From contig DCZO01000035.1 in the NCBI GenBank assembly GCA_002331335.1, forward strand, positions 138,210 through 196,148: 57,939 nt of DNA. The letters are read 5' to 3'. This DNA is from Nitrospira sp. UBA2082 (GTDB lineage: Bacteria > Nitrospirota > Nitrospiria > Nitrospirales > Nitrospiraceae). How positions within the stretch are numbered: position 1 is the stretch's first letter; each line of letters begins with the position of its first letter. The translations under genes were made by a program, and so were the position numbers. The notes beneath the pieces are model-generated. The model made no database searches. It saw only the letters and a program-made list of their open reading frames with translations, and was not told where the DNA came from. Positions 35,896-44,387 of the stretch are shown here, one piece after another.

Positions 35896-37079
35896 ACCGC
35901 GTCATACGCCATCCGTTTGTCACCCTGGGCGTCATCCTCGTGATTACAATCGCCGCTTTGGTGGCCATCCGCCTGAGCACCGGCGCCAAGACCGACCAGC
36001 GCAACACCCGCCTCATTACGGTGGGGACCGTGTCACCGGTCAAGGAGGATCTCGACATCCGCCTCAGTTTTACGGCGGACGTGACTCCCAACCAAGTCGT
36101 CAACCTGCTCTCGCGTGTGGACGGCTATATCGCCAAGCTGCACGTGGACAAAGGTGATTTCGTGAAACGCAACCAGCTGCTGATCGAGATCGACCATACA
36201 GACTATCAGCACGCCGTCGATCAGGCGAAAGCCAACCTTGCCGCAGCCCATGCCAGAGTGGCGCAGCAGCACGCGGCCCTGCGCCACGCGACGCTTACAC
36301 TCGATCGCATGAAAGCTCTGATCAAAGATCAGTTCGTCTCACAGCAGGACCTGGACAATGCGCAGGTCACATTCGACGCCGGTGTGGCCGTTCTGGAGTC
36401 GTTGCAGGCACAAGTCACACAGATGGAGGTCGCCCTCGCGCAGGCGGAAACCAACCTGGCCTACTCGTACATTCGAGCCCCGTTTGCCGGATATGTCGCC
36501 GAACGGAATCTGGACACCGGAGCCTATGTCACCGGCGCCGCCGCCAGCACCTCGACGATGTCGCGTGGAATGTTGAGCCTGCATGACCTCGACACGGTTC
36601 GTGTCCTGATCGAAGTCGTCGAGAAAGACATCCCGCTGATCACGATCGGGCAGAAAGCCGAATTGCGGGCTGAAGCCTATCCTGACCAGGTGTTCGAAGG
36701 AACGGTGACGCGTATCGTCCACGCCCTGAATCGCGCAACCCGCACGATGACGGTGGAGATCGACCTGCCGAACAAGGATCGCCGGCTGAAAGGAGGCATG
36801 TTCGCCCGTGTTGAAGTGCTGGTGGGGACTCATCGCGACGCCGTGCAGATTCCCATCGATGCCGTAAGCCGGCTGGAGGAGGCCCAGTACGTCTTCGTCG
36901 TTCGCGATGGGAAAGCCCAGCGGGTGAACGTCGAGATCGGCGCCCGCAAAGAGAACCGTGTTGAAATTGTCACCGGCCTGTCCGGCGACGAAGCGGTCAT
37001 TGTGTCCGGTAAAGACCTCGTGCACGACGGCACCCCGGTCCAGGCACAACCGCTCAACCCCGTGACGCGTGACGGGTGA
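35892..37079 (+). CDS. RND efflux periplasmic adaptor (membrane fusion protein)
   Basis: The 395-residue protein has an N-terminal membrane anchor (FVTLGVILVITIAALVAI), a lipoyl/barrel-sandwich hybrid domain (SRVDGYIAKLHVDKGDFVKRNQLL), a long alpha-hairpin (about 100-190) and the beta-barrel and membrane-proximal domains. It couples the RND pump to an outer-membrane channel. It overlaps tetR by 4 bases and is followed by the pump. No outer-membrane factor gene is present in the cluster, so the pump must borrow one. Confidence 0.92.
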   Translation: MNRVIRHPFVTLGVILVITIAALVAIRLSTGAKTDQRNTRLITVGTVSPVKEDLDIRLSFTADVTPNQVVNLLSRVDGYIAKLHVDKGDFVKRNQLLIEIDHTDYQHAVDQAKANLAAAHARVAQQHAALRHATLTLDRMKALIKDQFVSQQDLDNAQVTFDAGVAVLESLQAQVTQMEVALAQAETNLAYSYIRAPFAGYVAERNLDTGAYVTGAAASTSTMSRGMLSLHDLDTVRVLIEVVEKDIPLITIGQKAELRAEAYPDQVFEGTVTRIVHALNRATRTMTVEIDLPNKDRRLKGGMFARVEVLVGTHRDAVQIPIDAVSRLEEAQYVFVVRDGKAQRVNVEIGARKENRVEIVTGLSGDEAVIVSGKDLVHDGTPVQAQPLNPVTRDG

Positions 37080-37153
37080 TGCGTGATGAGTGACATGGAG
37101 ATCCCCTCTCTCCTTGGTGCGGACTCATCACTCATGACTCATCACTGGTCACT
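37062..37153. repeat. Imperfect hairpin with GTGATGA repeats between adaptor and pump genes
   Basis: The left arm (37062-37094) is made of GTGACG/GTGATG units and the right arm (37122-37153) of ACTCATCACTC units; the arms are mostly complementary. The hairpin covers the adaptor stop codon and most of the 86-base gap before the pump gene. It could lower expression of the downstream gene or protect the upstream mRNA. It differs in sequence from the A-F elements but takes a similar position at a stop codon. Confidence 0.55.
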
Positions 37154-37165
37154 GTGTTTTGAATT

Positions 37166-40100
37166 ATGTGGCTGACGCTGCTCGCATTACGCAATCGTAT
37201 CGGCATTTTGATGCTGTCCCTCGCGATGGTGGTGCTGGGCGTCACGTCGTTCCAGCGGCTGCCGATCGATCTATTCCCGCAGATCCAAGTACCCGTCGCC
37301 TTCGTCGGCGTCATCTATAAGGGCGCGCCTCCCCTCGATATCGAACAAAGCGTGGTCTATCCGATCGAGAAGGCCGTCAGCTCCGCCTCGAACGTCGAAC
37401 ACGTCGAATCGTTCTCCAAGCAGGGACTCGGCGCGGTACAGATTTGGTTCAACTGGGGCGCCGACATCAATGTCGGGCAAATGGAGGTCATGCAGCGCAT
37501 CACGCAAATCCTGAACAGTCTCCCGCCCGGTATCTTGCAGCCCTTCATCGTGAAATTCGATGTCTCCAACATCCCGGTCTCCTTCGTCACCGTATCAAGC
37601 GAAGACCTGGATGAGCGCGCACTCTACGATCTGGCCCACAACACGATCGCCCCCCAAATTGAACAGATCGCCAATGTGGCCGCCGCCACAGTGGAGGGAG
37701 GGAAAATCCGGCAGATCAATGTCAACCTCGATCCGGCGCTCCTCAGCGCCCGCGGCCTCTCGATTCTCGACGTGGTCAACGCCGTGAAGGCCGCCAATGT
37801 CATTCTGCCGTCTGGCAACATCAAGGCCGGCAATCTCGACTACAATGTCTTCACCAACAACCAGTTCAAGACCGTCGAACCGATCCACGACGTGATCGTC
37901 AAGCTCGACCGCCAGGGTAATCCCGTCCGAGTCCGCGACGTCGGGACGGTCGCCGACTCCTCTGACATCCAGACGAACATCGTTCGCACCGACGGAGCCA
38001 GGGCCGTCCTCTTGCGCGTGAACAAACAGCCGATCGCCAACACGGTCGAGGTAGTGGACGCGCTACGTACCGCGCTTCCCAGAATGATCGGCATTCCGCC
38101 TGGCGTCACGCTGGGCATTTCGTTCGATCAATCGATCTACATCCGCCAATCCATTCGCAACTTGATCGAACAAGCGCTCCACGGTTCGCTCCTGGCCGCG
38201 GCCGTCATCCTGGTGTTTCTGCGGAATGTCACCAGCACGATGATCATCTCCGTCTCCATTCCCCTGTCCATCCTCGTGACCTTCATTGTGTTGTATTTGA
38301 GCGGACAGACGCTGAATGTGTTCACGCTGGGCGGGCTCGCGCTCGGCATCGGCCGCCTCGTCGACGACTCCATCGTGGAACTGGAGAATATCCAGCGTCA
38401 CCTGAACACCGGCGCGCGGCGCTGGGACGCCATTTTGGACGCCGCCCGCGAGGTGGCCATGCCGATTTTTGCCTCGACAGTGACGACCGTCGTGGTCTTT
38501 CTCCCGATGTTCTTCATCGTCGGCATTACACGGCTTCTGCTGATTCCCTTGACGGTCACAATCGCCATCGCGCTGTTCACGTCGTTTTTTATTTCGCGCA
38601 CGGTCACACCGGCCCTGTGCTACAAGTTTTTAAAACCCGAGCAGGAAGCCCATCGGACCATGCCTTGCTGGTTCGTCCGACTGATGGACTGGAGCCGCGC
38701 GCGCTACGACGCGCTCGACAAGGGTTATGAGGACTCGTTGCGGTGGGTTTTGGGACATCGCCGGACCTTTATCGCGGCCGTCCTGCTGATCTTTTCCGGC
38801 TCACTCATGCTGGTGCCCTTGCTCGGCACTGAATTTCTGCCGGTGTCGGACGAGAGCCAATTCCGCATCGTCCTGCGCGCGCCGGTCGGTCAGCGGGTCG
38901 AAAAGACTGAACAACAGGTTGCCGAGGTTGAACGTGTACTCCGCGAGCAGATCCCTCCCGAGGAGTTGGAGACGATCGTGTCAAGTACAGGGGTGTTGTC
39001 GCAGGGCCGGGCATCCCTGTTCAACCCCAACACCGGCCCCCATACCTCGTCGATCCAGGTCTATCTGGCTCCGCCGGACAAACGGAGCAGGACCCAGGTG
39101 CAGATCATGAACGAGGTGAGGCCGAAGATCATTACACTGTTCCCCGGCGTCGCGATGTTTTTCGATCCGGGCGGTCTCGTGAAACGGGTCACCAGCTTTG
39201 GCTCACAGAAGGCCGTCGATGTGGAAATCTACGGATACGACTTCGAAACGGCGCGGGATGTGATCGCCCGCGTCAAGAATATCATGGAGCAGATCCCCGG
39301 GTTGGCCGACATCGAACCGAGCCGGGAGGAGAACTATCCGGAAGTGAACGTCACGGTTGACCGGGAAAAAGCGGCACTCCTCGGGATCAGCGAGGCCGAC
39401 GTCGCGAATACGGTGCTCTACTCCCTCAACGGGAACGGCCAGACCGATCCCATCATCTACACCGACCCACATAACGGCAACGAATACTTTATCAGCGCCT
39501 GGCTGGACGAGAAACACCGGAAGGATCTCACCGACCTGGAGAATATTCTCCTGACCACGAAGTCCGGCGAGCCGGTGCTGCTGAAGAGCGTGGCGTCGCT
39601 CAAATTGAACGCCGGCCCGGTGAAGATTGATCGGAAGTATTTTCAGCGCGTCATTCACATTACGGCCAATCCGACAACCCGTCCGCTGGGGGACATCGCC
39701 GATGATTTGGAGTCAGCCTTCGCAACCCTCCAACTGCCGACGGGCTTCAGCATCAAACTGGCCGGCCAGATTCAGCAACAGCGGGAGGCGTTCCACGGCC
39801 TGCTGTTCGCGACCGCCCTCGCGCTCATGCTCGTGTACATGGTGATGGCGGCCCAGTTCAAGTCGCTCGTCGATCCGTTCATCATCATGTTTGCCGTACC
39901 GATGGGATTTCCCGGTGTCATTCTCATCCTGTTCCTCACCGACACAACTCTCTCCACCAGCTCCATGATGGGCATCATCATGATGTTCGGCATCGTCGTA
40001 TCAAACGGCGTCTTGCTGGTCGACTACACGAACGTGCTGCGCCGCAAGGGCCGGCTGCTGCTCGATGCCGTGGTCACTGCCTCACGGACCCGCCTCAGGC

Positions 40101-40351
40101 CGATCCTTATGACCTCGCTGGCGACGGTCTTCGGCTTGATCCCGATGGCCATCGGCTTCGGCACCGGAGGAGAAACCAACGCGCCGCTCGCGCGGGCGGT
40201 GGTGGGCGGGCTGAGCGTCTCCACGCTCCTGACGCTGTTCTTGGTCCCGACGATGTATGTGATCTTGGAAGAACGGATCCGACGAAAGCTGGAAGACAAG
40301 CAGGAGGACGAGGGCCCCCCACCCGTTGGGGCAACGGCTGAGGCGAACTAG
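37166..40351 (+). CDS. RND-family efflux transporter permease (HAE1-like)
   Basis: The 1061-residue inner-membrane pump is of full family length. It has the N-terminal helix (RIGILMLSLAMVVLGVTSFQRLPIDLFPQIQVPV), the proton-relay helix region GGLALGIGRLVDDSIVELENI, a large periplasmic porter domain in each half, and a C-terminal half ending LFLVPTMYVILEERI. The relay helix carries DD as in drug pumps rather than the metal-pump pattern. Substrates cannot be named from the sequence. It is regulated with the adaptor by the TetR protein upstream. Confidence 0.95.
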   Translation: MWLTLLALRNRIGILMLSLAMVVLGVTSFQRLPIDLFPQIQVPVAFVGVIYKGAPPLDIEQSVVYPIEKAVSSASNVEHVESFSKQGLGAVQIWFNWGADINVGQMEVMQRITQILNSLPPGILQPFIVKFDVSNIPVSFVTVSSEDLDERALYDLAHNTIAPQIEQIANVAAATVEGGKIRQINVNLDPALLSARGLSILDVVNAVKAANVILPSGNIKAGNLDYNVFTNNQFKTVEPIHDVIVKLDRQGNPVRVRDVGTVADSSDIQTNIVRTDGARAVLLRVNKQPIANTVEVVDALRTALPRMIGIPPGVTLGISFDQSIYIRQSIRNLIEQALHGSLLAAAVILVFLRNVTSTMIISVSIPLSILVTFIVLYLSGQTLNVFTLGGLALGIGRLVDDSIVELENIQRHLNTGARRWDAILDAAREVAMPIFASTVTTVVVFLPMFFIVGITRLLLIPLTVTIAIALFTSFFISRTVTPALCYKFLKPEQEAHRTMPCWFVRLMDWSRARYDALDKGYEDSLRWVLGHRRTFIAAVLLIFSGSLMLVPLLGTEFLPVSDESQFRIVLRAPVGQRVEKTEQQVAEVERVLREQIPPEELETIVSSTGVLSQGRASLFNPNTGPHTSSIQVYLAPPDKRSRTQVQIMNEVRPKIITLFPGVAMFFDPGGLVKRVTSFGSQKAVDVEIYGYDFETARDVIARVKNIMEQIPGLADIEPSREENYPEVNVTVDREKAALLGISEADVANTVLYSLNGNGQTDPIIYTDPHNGNEYFISAWLDEKHRKDLTDLENILLTTKSGEPVLLKSVASLKLNAGPVKIDRKYFQRVIHITANPTTRPLGDIADDLESAFATLQLPTGFSIKLAGQIQQQREAFHGLLFATALALMLVYMVMAAQFKSLVDPFIIMFAVPMGFPGVILILFLTDTTLSTSSMMGIIMMFGIVVSNGVLLVDYTNVLRRKGRLLLDAVVTASRTRLRPILMTSLATVFGLIPMAIGFGTGGETNAPLARAVVGGLSVSTLLTLFLVPTMYVILEERIRRKLEDKQEDEGPPPVGATAEAN

Positions 40352-40363
40352 CAGGCCTCTTGT

Positions 40364-40699
40364 CTACCGCCCGATGCCAGGGAACAACGACTTCAGCTGC
40401 ATCGCCAGGCTGATATCGCCGTCGATCTGCACACGCCCCGACATCGCCATCGCCATGCCGCTGATCTGTCCGTTGAGCAGCCTGATGCAATCGTCTCCGT
40501 CCATGGAGAGCGTGACATGCGGATCGGCATGGATGCCCTCTTTCATCTCGCAGGCCCCATTGTGGACGAGTAGGTGAAACTGTCCTCCCTGCTCTCCTTT
40601 CAAATGGAACTGATAGACCGCGTCGAGGTCCTCGGCCGCGTCCTTATTGAGCATGGACGGAAGAGCTTCCAACCATTCTTTGGGTGTCTTGGGTTTCAT
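40364..40699 (-). CDS. SCP2-like sterol-binding domain protein
   Basis: The 111-residue protein has the SCP2 fold pattern: YQFHLKGEQGGQFHLLVHNGACEM, then HVTLSMDGDDCIRLLNGQISGMAMAMSGRVQIDGDISLAMQLKSLF in pieces typical of the C-terminal strand-helix region. Such proteins bind lipids or sterols. The start at 40699 (MKPKTPKEW) is preferred over 40768. It is convergent with the RND pump, 12 bases apart. A link to hopanoid or polyprenoid lipids is possible but not shown. Confidence 0.85.
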   Translation of the reverse strand: MKPKTPKEWLEALPSMLNKDAAEDLDAVYQFHLKGEQGGQFHLLVHNGACEMKEGIHADPHVTLSMDGDDCIRLLNGQISGMAMAMSGRVQIDGDISLAMQLKSLFPGIGR

Positions 40700-40783
40700 G
40701 TGGAATGAGGCTGATGGGAAACCGTTGAAGCAACAGGGGCCGCAGGAGCGCGGCCCCCGCCGGTTCATATGCGGGCGACCACC

Positions 40784-41224
40784 TCAGTACCGAAGTGTCG
40801 CTGTGGCTGTGCTTCGCCGGGCGCCGAAAAATTCCTTCGAGAAGGATTCGACGACTGCCGGGTCGTATCCTTTGCAGCTGAAAATGTCGAGATAGGCGTT
40901 GTTGGTGTCATTCGCGAAATGCCCGCTGATCAGTGACGTCGAGATCAGCTGCACCATGGAATACCCGGCGACGCGGCCTTCACCGAAATCAACCACCTGG
41001 CATTCGCCGAAACGCTTCATGCCGATCAGCTCACAGAGCTCGACGACGTATCGCTTGATGTAATCGGCATCACGAATCGAATCGGGGTTGCAATCCTGGA
41101 GGTCGACGGCGGTGCAGAGTCCCCATGCCTTGCCTTCGCCCACCATCTCCTGGGCAGGGAGCGAAGCAGCCACGGGGGCGCTGGTTGGAAAGATCGCGGA
41201 CTCGGAACTAGCCGAGATACTCAT
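40784..41224 (-). CDS. SpeD-like (S-adenosylmethionine decarboxylase family) protein, divergent
   Basis: The 146-residue protein resembles bacterial class 1b SpeD in length and pattern: GLCTAVDLQDCNPDSI near the start and LISTSLISGH followed by NAYLDIFSCKGYDP. If aligned to SpeD, Ser97, His102 and Cys117 fall at the positions of the pyruvoyl-forming Ser, the processing His and the catalytic Cys, with identical spacing (5 and 15). The normally conserved Glu and His around the serine (ESH) are Thr and Leu. It may be a pyruvoyl enzyme with altered substrate, or inactive. No spermidine synthase gene is adjacent. Confidence 0.7.
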   Translation of the reverse strand: MSISASSESAIFPTSAPVAASLPAQEMVGEGKAWGLCTAVDLQDCNPDSIRDADYIKRYVVELCELIGMKRFGECQVVDFGEGRVAGYSMVQLISTSLISGHFANDTNNAYLDIFSCKGYDPAVVESFSKEFFGARRSTATATLRY

Positions 41225-41397
41225 AGAGGTTAGTACCTTTCTGTGAGAAGGTTAGAACACCGGACACAATTGCTGGCTGGCTGCACTATACCACGATTTT
41301 GAAATGACGCACGGTCGGCGGCAAGAATTTTTTCGCTCTGCCTTCGCCGCCTGGTACACGCGCTCTCGGTTGACAAGGTTTGCGGCCCTCGGAGACA

Positions 41398-41586
41398 ATG
41401 CCCGCCATGACTGCGCCTCACAACGCCTCCCCGACCGACCTCCCCGACCGGCTCTGTACCTGGTGCCGCGTTCCGATGAAGAAGCGCCTGGTCGGCGGCA
41501 ACCAGTTTGTCCATTACACCTGCCCGAAATGCATCTTTCAGCACACCACGAGACTGGGACTCAAACCGGTCGCACCCAAACATTGA
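41398..41586 (+). CDS. Small zinc-ribbon protein
   Basis: About 62 residues, with two CxxC pairs, LCTWC and TCPKC, 22 residues apart: a zinc-ribbon layout. The rest is basic and unstructured in appearance. Start at 41398 follows a GGAG; the ATG at 41407 is an alternative. It stands alone between two minus-strand genes. The function is unknown, and it is accepted mainly for the intact cysteine pattern. Confidence 0.55.
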   Translation: MPAMTAPHNASPTDLPDRLCTWCRVPMKKRLVGGNQFVHYTCPKCIFQHTTRLGLKPVAPKH

Positions 41587-41612
41587 GCAAGTCTCCGCCC
41601 CGGATGTTCAGC

Positions 41613-41987
41613 CTAGAGCGTCCCGCCTACCAGCCGCCGGATCTCTTCCATCCGTTTACGATTGACGCCCAGGTCGCCGTAGCCGGTCCGGGACGCCGAA
41701 CGAAAGTGCAGCGTCTTGGTCGCGTCGTCAAACACAAACTCCACGTCGTCCACGAAGCGGAACAAGAGACTAGTGAACTCATAACGCAGGTAGGCCTCAT
41801 CTTCCTCAACGAGTTTGGTCCGCGGCAGCATACGAATCGCTTCCTTCAAGGCCTCTTTTGCCTCGGCCCTCGCCTTCCGATAGCGAATGGGGTCAATGGC
41901 GTGGCCCTTGTCGGTCGCCTGTGTCGACACGCAGTTGGGACTGGAAGGACAGGGAGAAAGACGTCTCGACATATCCGCGTACGTCAT
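41613..41987 (-). CDS. DUF1499 family protein
   Basis: The 124-residue protein has the DUF1499 signature CPSSPNCVSTQA at the N-terminus and FRFVDDVEFVFDDATKTLHFRSASRTGYGDLGVNRKRM in parts, the usual C-terminal end of the family. The function of DUF1499 is not established. Its start at 41987 overlaps the stop of the RelE-type toxin gene as ATGA, an unusual partnership. An internal start (41972) would give the classic MSRRLSPCPSSPNC. Confidence 0.85.
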   Translation of the reverse strand: MTYADMSRRLSPCPSSPNCVSTQATDKGHAIDPIRYRKARAEAKEALKEAIRMLPRTKLVEEDEAYLRYEFTSLLFRFVDDVEFVFDDATKTLHFRSASRTGYGDLGVNRKRMEEIRRLVGGTL

Positions 41988-42241
41988 GAACTGGTTATCG
42001 TGTCGTAATCCGCATGGGTACCGATCCAGAACCAATTGATCCCATCGGGAACATCAAAGCCAAGCGCGCGATAGTGATCCCCCACACGAACAGACCAAAG
42101 CGATCCGATTCGCTTTAGACGAAGAGACGGATGCCGGGGATTGGCCTTAAGCAACTCAAAGTTCTTGTCGGCGAGGGAGCGCACATCATCCGGAAGAGCG
42201 TGATAGGCAGCCCAGAATTTGGACGAGGCGGTGTGCTTCAC
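41984..42241 (-). CDS. RelE/ParE-family toxin
   Basis: The 85-residue basic protein has the toxin pattern FWAAYHALPDDVRSLADKNFELLKANPRHPSLRLKRIG in parts, then WSVRVGDHYRALGFD and a C-terminal FWIGTHADYDTI. RelE-type members cut mRNA on the ribosome; ParE-type members attack gyrase, and the sequence alone does not decide. It overlaps its antitoxin by 4 bases upstream and the DUF1499 gene by 4 bases downstream. Confidence 0.85.
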   Translation of the reverse strand: MKHTASSKFWAAYHALPDDVRSLADKNFELLKANPRHPSLRLKRIGSLWSVRVGDHYRALGFDVPDGINWFWIGTHADYDTITSS

Positions 42242-42438
42242 AGAGGACGGATTTTCCCCTCCTGGTACTCAGTTCGCGCCTCTGCTACGAATTTATCCAG
42301 CTTGCCCTTCTTGAGGTCGGCTTCGATCTGTTCATCCCACGCGCGCGCATCGAACTCCAGAAACCACGCCCGAAACCGAGCCAAATCTTCCGGAGAAAGC
42401 TGTGAAACGGTTTGCTCGAGTTGTTCGATCTTGCTCAT
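42238..42438 (-). CDS. Antitoxin of the RelE/ParE-type pair
   Basis: The 66-residue acidic protein begins MSKIEQLEQTVSQLSPEDLARFRAWF and ends KLDKFVAEARTEYQEGKIRPL. This form is commonly found directly upstream of RelE/ParE toxins, where the C-terminal part wraps the toxin. No clear DNA-binding domain is visible, so autoregulation is doubtful. It is the first gene of the antitoxin-toxin-DUF1499 series. The 240 bases upstream hold no gene. Confidence 0.82.
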   Translation of the reverse strand: MSKIEQLEQTVSQLSPEDLARFRAWFLEFDARAWDEQIEADLKKGKLDKFVAEARTEYQEGKIRPL

Positions 42439-42678
42439 GCCGATCCTCTGAAATATTGCTCGACCGACAGGGGAAGTCTAACGGACTTGCCAACTCCTTG
42501 CAATCCAGATCTTGTTTCATTCACGAACACCATGCTCTGATGGCATGGTCCCTGTTGTGGCTTGAGCTGAGTCGCATTGGGAACGTGAAGATAGACTGTC
42601 ATTGTTCCATGGCGAGCACTCATTTTCTTGTTAAACTCAACGCCTAAATGTCTCTGGAATTCTTACACACCTTCTGCG

Positions 42679-43185
42679 CTACATCATCAGCTCAACGCTT
42701 TCAGGATAAACAACAATGGACGCCTTGACATATAACCCTTCCAGCAAACATGGCTCCAAGTAGCCGGAAACCTCTCTTTTTCCAAAACCAGCCCTGCTAG
42801 CAACTACCGGCACAAAGCGAACTTCACTGAGCTGAACTCGTGGCACAGCGTCAGTCGGTTGAAGCATGATCGGCTTTGAAAGACGAATGGAGAGCGAATT
42901 TTCGGCTGAGCTCACTCCAACAATCCGCGCGGTTGTAGTGCCTGAACTACCCCAACGAACGTCCCAAGATAAGAAAGCTGCTCTTCCTACAAGGTGATCG
43001 AGGGGTTGAATTACTCCTGGGACCAAACGACCAATAGTTCTTTGATAGACAACGTGACATGGCATTGGCACCCCTTCCTTCAATAACGATCGATATTGTC
43101 CGACAACATTGACGATTGCAAGCATGCCCACTAGGGCAAACGTCAAGATCCCAGTGACAAAAAACCACGTAGAAGCTAGAGACAT
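42679..43185 (-). CDS. Single-span membrane protein, function unknown
   Basis: 168 residues, with one N-terminal membrane helix (TWFFVTGILTFALVGMLAIVNVV) and a beta-rich remainder (RIVGVSSAENSLSIRLSKPI, VQLSEVRFVPVVASRAGF). No family was recognised. It begins 9 bases after the stop of the DUF2914 gene and may be the last gene of that operon. Its bases are visibly less GC-rich than its neighbours. Confidence 0.7.
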   Translation of the reverse strand: MSLASTWFFVTGILTFALVGMLAIVNVVGQYRSLLKEGVPMPCHVVYQRTIGRLVPGVIQPLDHLVGRAAFLSWDVRWGSSGTTTARIVGVSSAENSLSIRLSKPIMLQPTDAVPRVQLSEVRFVPVVASRAGFGKREVSGYLEPCLLEGLYVKASIVVYPESVELMM

Positions 43186-43194
43186 TCTAAACCT

Positions 43195-44304
43195 TCAATA
43201 CGACACCGTGGTCAAGATCGGTCGGGCGTCGTCTTGGGCCTCGACCGTCACGGCGATCCGTCCGATGATGCGCCCATCTTCGGTTTCCACATCCACCCGC
43301 CAATCGCCCGGATCGAGGCGTTGCTTGAAGCTGTAGGCCCGGTAACCGCCTGCGCGGCCTCCGGAGATCTTGAGTGGAATCCGGTCGGCATGGGTGAAGG
43401 GCCGGCTGCTGTTGGTCCGAACATACCAATGATGGTAGATGGTCGCATTCAGATCCACCGGCGCGAACACCGCGCTGAAACAATAGATCGGCTCATCGGC
43501 CGGGAACGTCGTGTCCGAGCGCTTCCAGAACTGATACCACCGCTTATCGAAAGACAGCTCGAACCGGTCCCCGGCTTTCTTCACTTCATGATAGAGGCCT
43601 CCATACTTGAGTGAGAGCGGCACGGGTGGAATCCAGTTCAGAAAGTAAAAGCCGATCAGCAAGCCGATGAGCGCGCAGGCGGGCGCCGTTACGCCGACCG
43701 CTTCGAACCTTGGACGATCCGGATTATTGCGGTAGACCAGTTGCACAACGCGCAAGGTCACGGCGGCGCTCAGGACGGCACCGATTAAGAACACCGCCAC
43801 ATTCATGTAGCCGGTCATCACCGGCAGGAAAAACGTGAAAAAGGCGAAACATACCAACGCATAGAGGCTCACGAGCAGGCGGAGACTGGACAGCCGGTTG
43901 CGCAGGAACTCGTTGACGATCAACAGCACGACCAGCAGCGCAAAAAACACGGCGGTGCCGGTGAGCGTGGCACTCTGCGAATAGAAGACCGCATAGGCGC
44001 TAAAGAGACTGCCCAACAAGAACTGTATGGCCATGGGGTAATAGGGTCTCATTCGCAATGCCCAGCGGACAGCAGGCGAGAATCCTGCCGCCAGCTCGCG
44101 GTCCGGCGGCGGCTCGATTCCCAGCCGGCCGGTCAATACGATGAGCACACCCAAGAGCAGCACATAGATCAACAACACGAGGTTGTCGAACAGCCGATCG
44201 ATGCGGGTGAGGGTCAGCGTGTCGTAGGTGACGCCTGAGAGAAAACACACCGCTGGAAGAAATGGCCTGCTGAAGGCCGATTGGATCCTCGTCAGCGGAC
44301 TCAT
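43195..44304 (-). CDS. Multi-span membrane protein with C-terminal DUF2914 domain
   Basis: The 369-residue protein has about seven membrane helices in the first 230 residues (LFDNLVLLIYVLLLGVLIVL and others), then a periplasmic-type region and a C-terminal DUF2914 domain (VYCFSAVFAPVD-like IYCFSAVFAPVD, WYVRTNSSRPFTH, RAYSFKQRLDPGDWRVDVET). The function of the family is unknown. Start at 44304 follows an AGGGG stretch; the frame open to 44448 overlaps the preceding gene. Confidence 0.82.
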   Translation of the reverse strand: MSPLTRIQSAFSRPFLPAVCFLSGVTYDTLTLTRIDRLFDNLVLLIYVLLLGVLIVLTGRLGIEPPPDRELAAGFSPAVRWALRMRPYYPMAIQFLLGSLFSAYAVFYSQSATLTGTAVFFALLVVLLIVNEFLRNRLSSLRLLVSLYALVCFAFFTFFLPVMTGYMNVAVFLIGAVLSAAVTLRVVQLVYRNNPDRPRFEAVGVTAPACALIGLLIGFYFLNWIPPVPLSLKYGGLYHEVKKAGDRFELSFDKRWYQFWKRSDTTFPADEPIYCFSAVFAPVDLNATIYHHWYVRTNSSRPFTHADRIPLKISGGRAGGYRAYSFKQRLDPGDWRVDVETEDGRIIGRIAVTVEAQDDARPILTTVSY

Positions 44305-44387
44305 ACCCCTACTGTGCGAAATCTGGCCTAATTCATCAACGAAAAATTGGTTCCCTGAGAGCAGCTGGCGGTCGGTTTCAGCAACCC

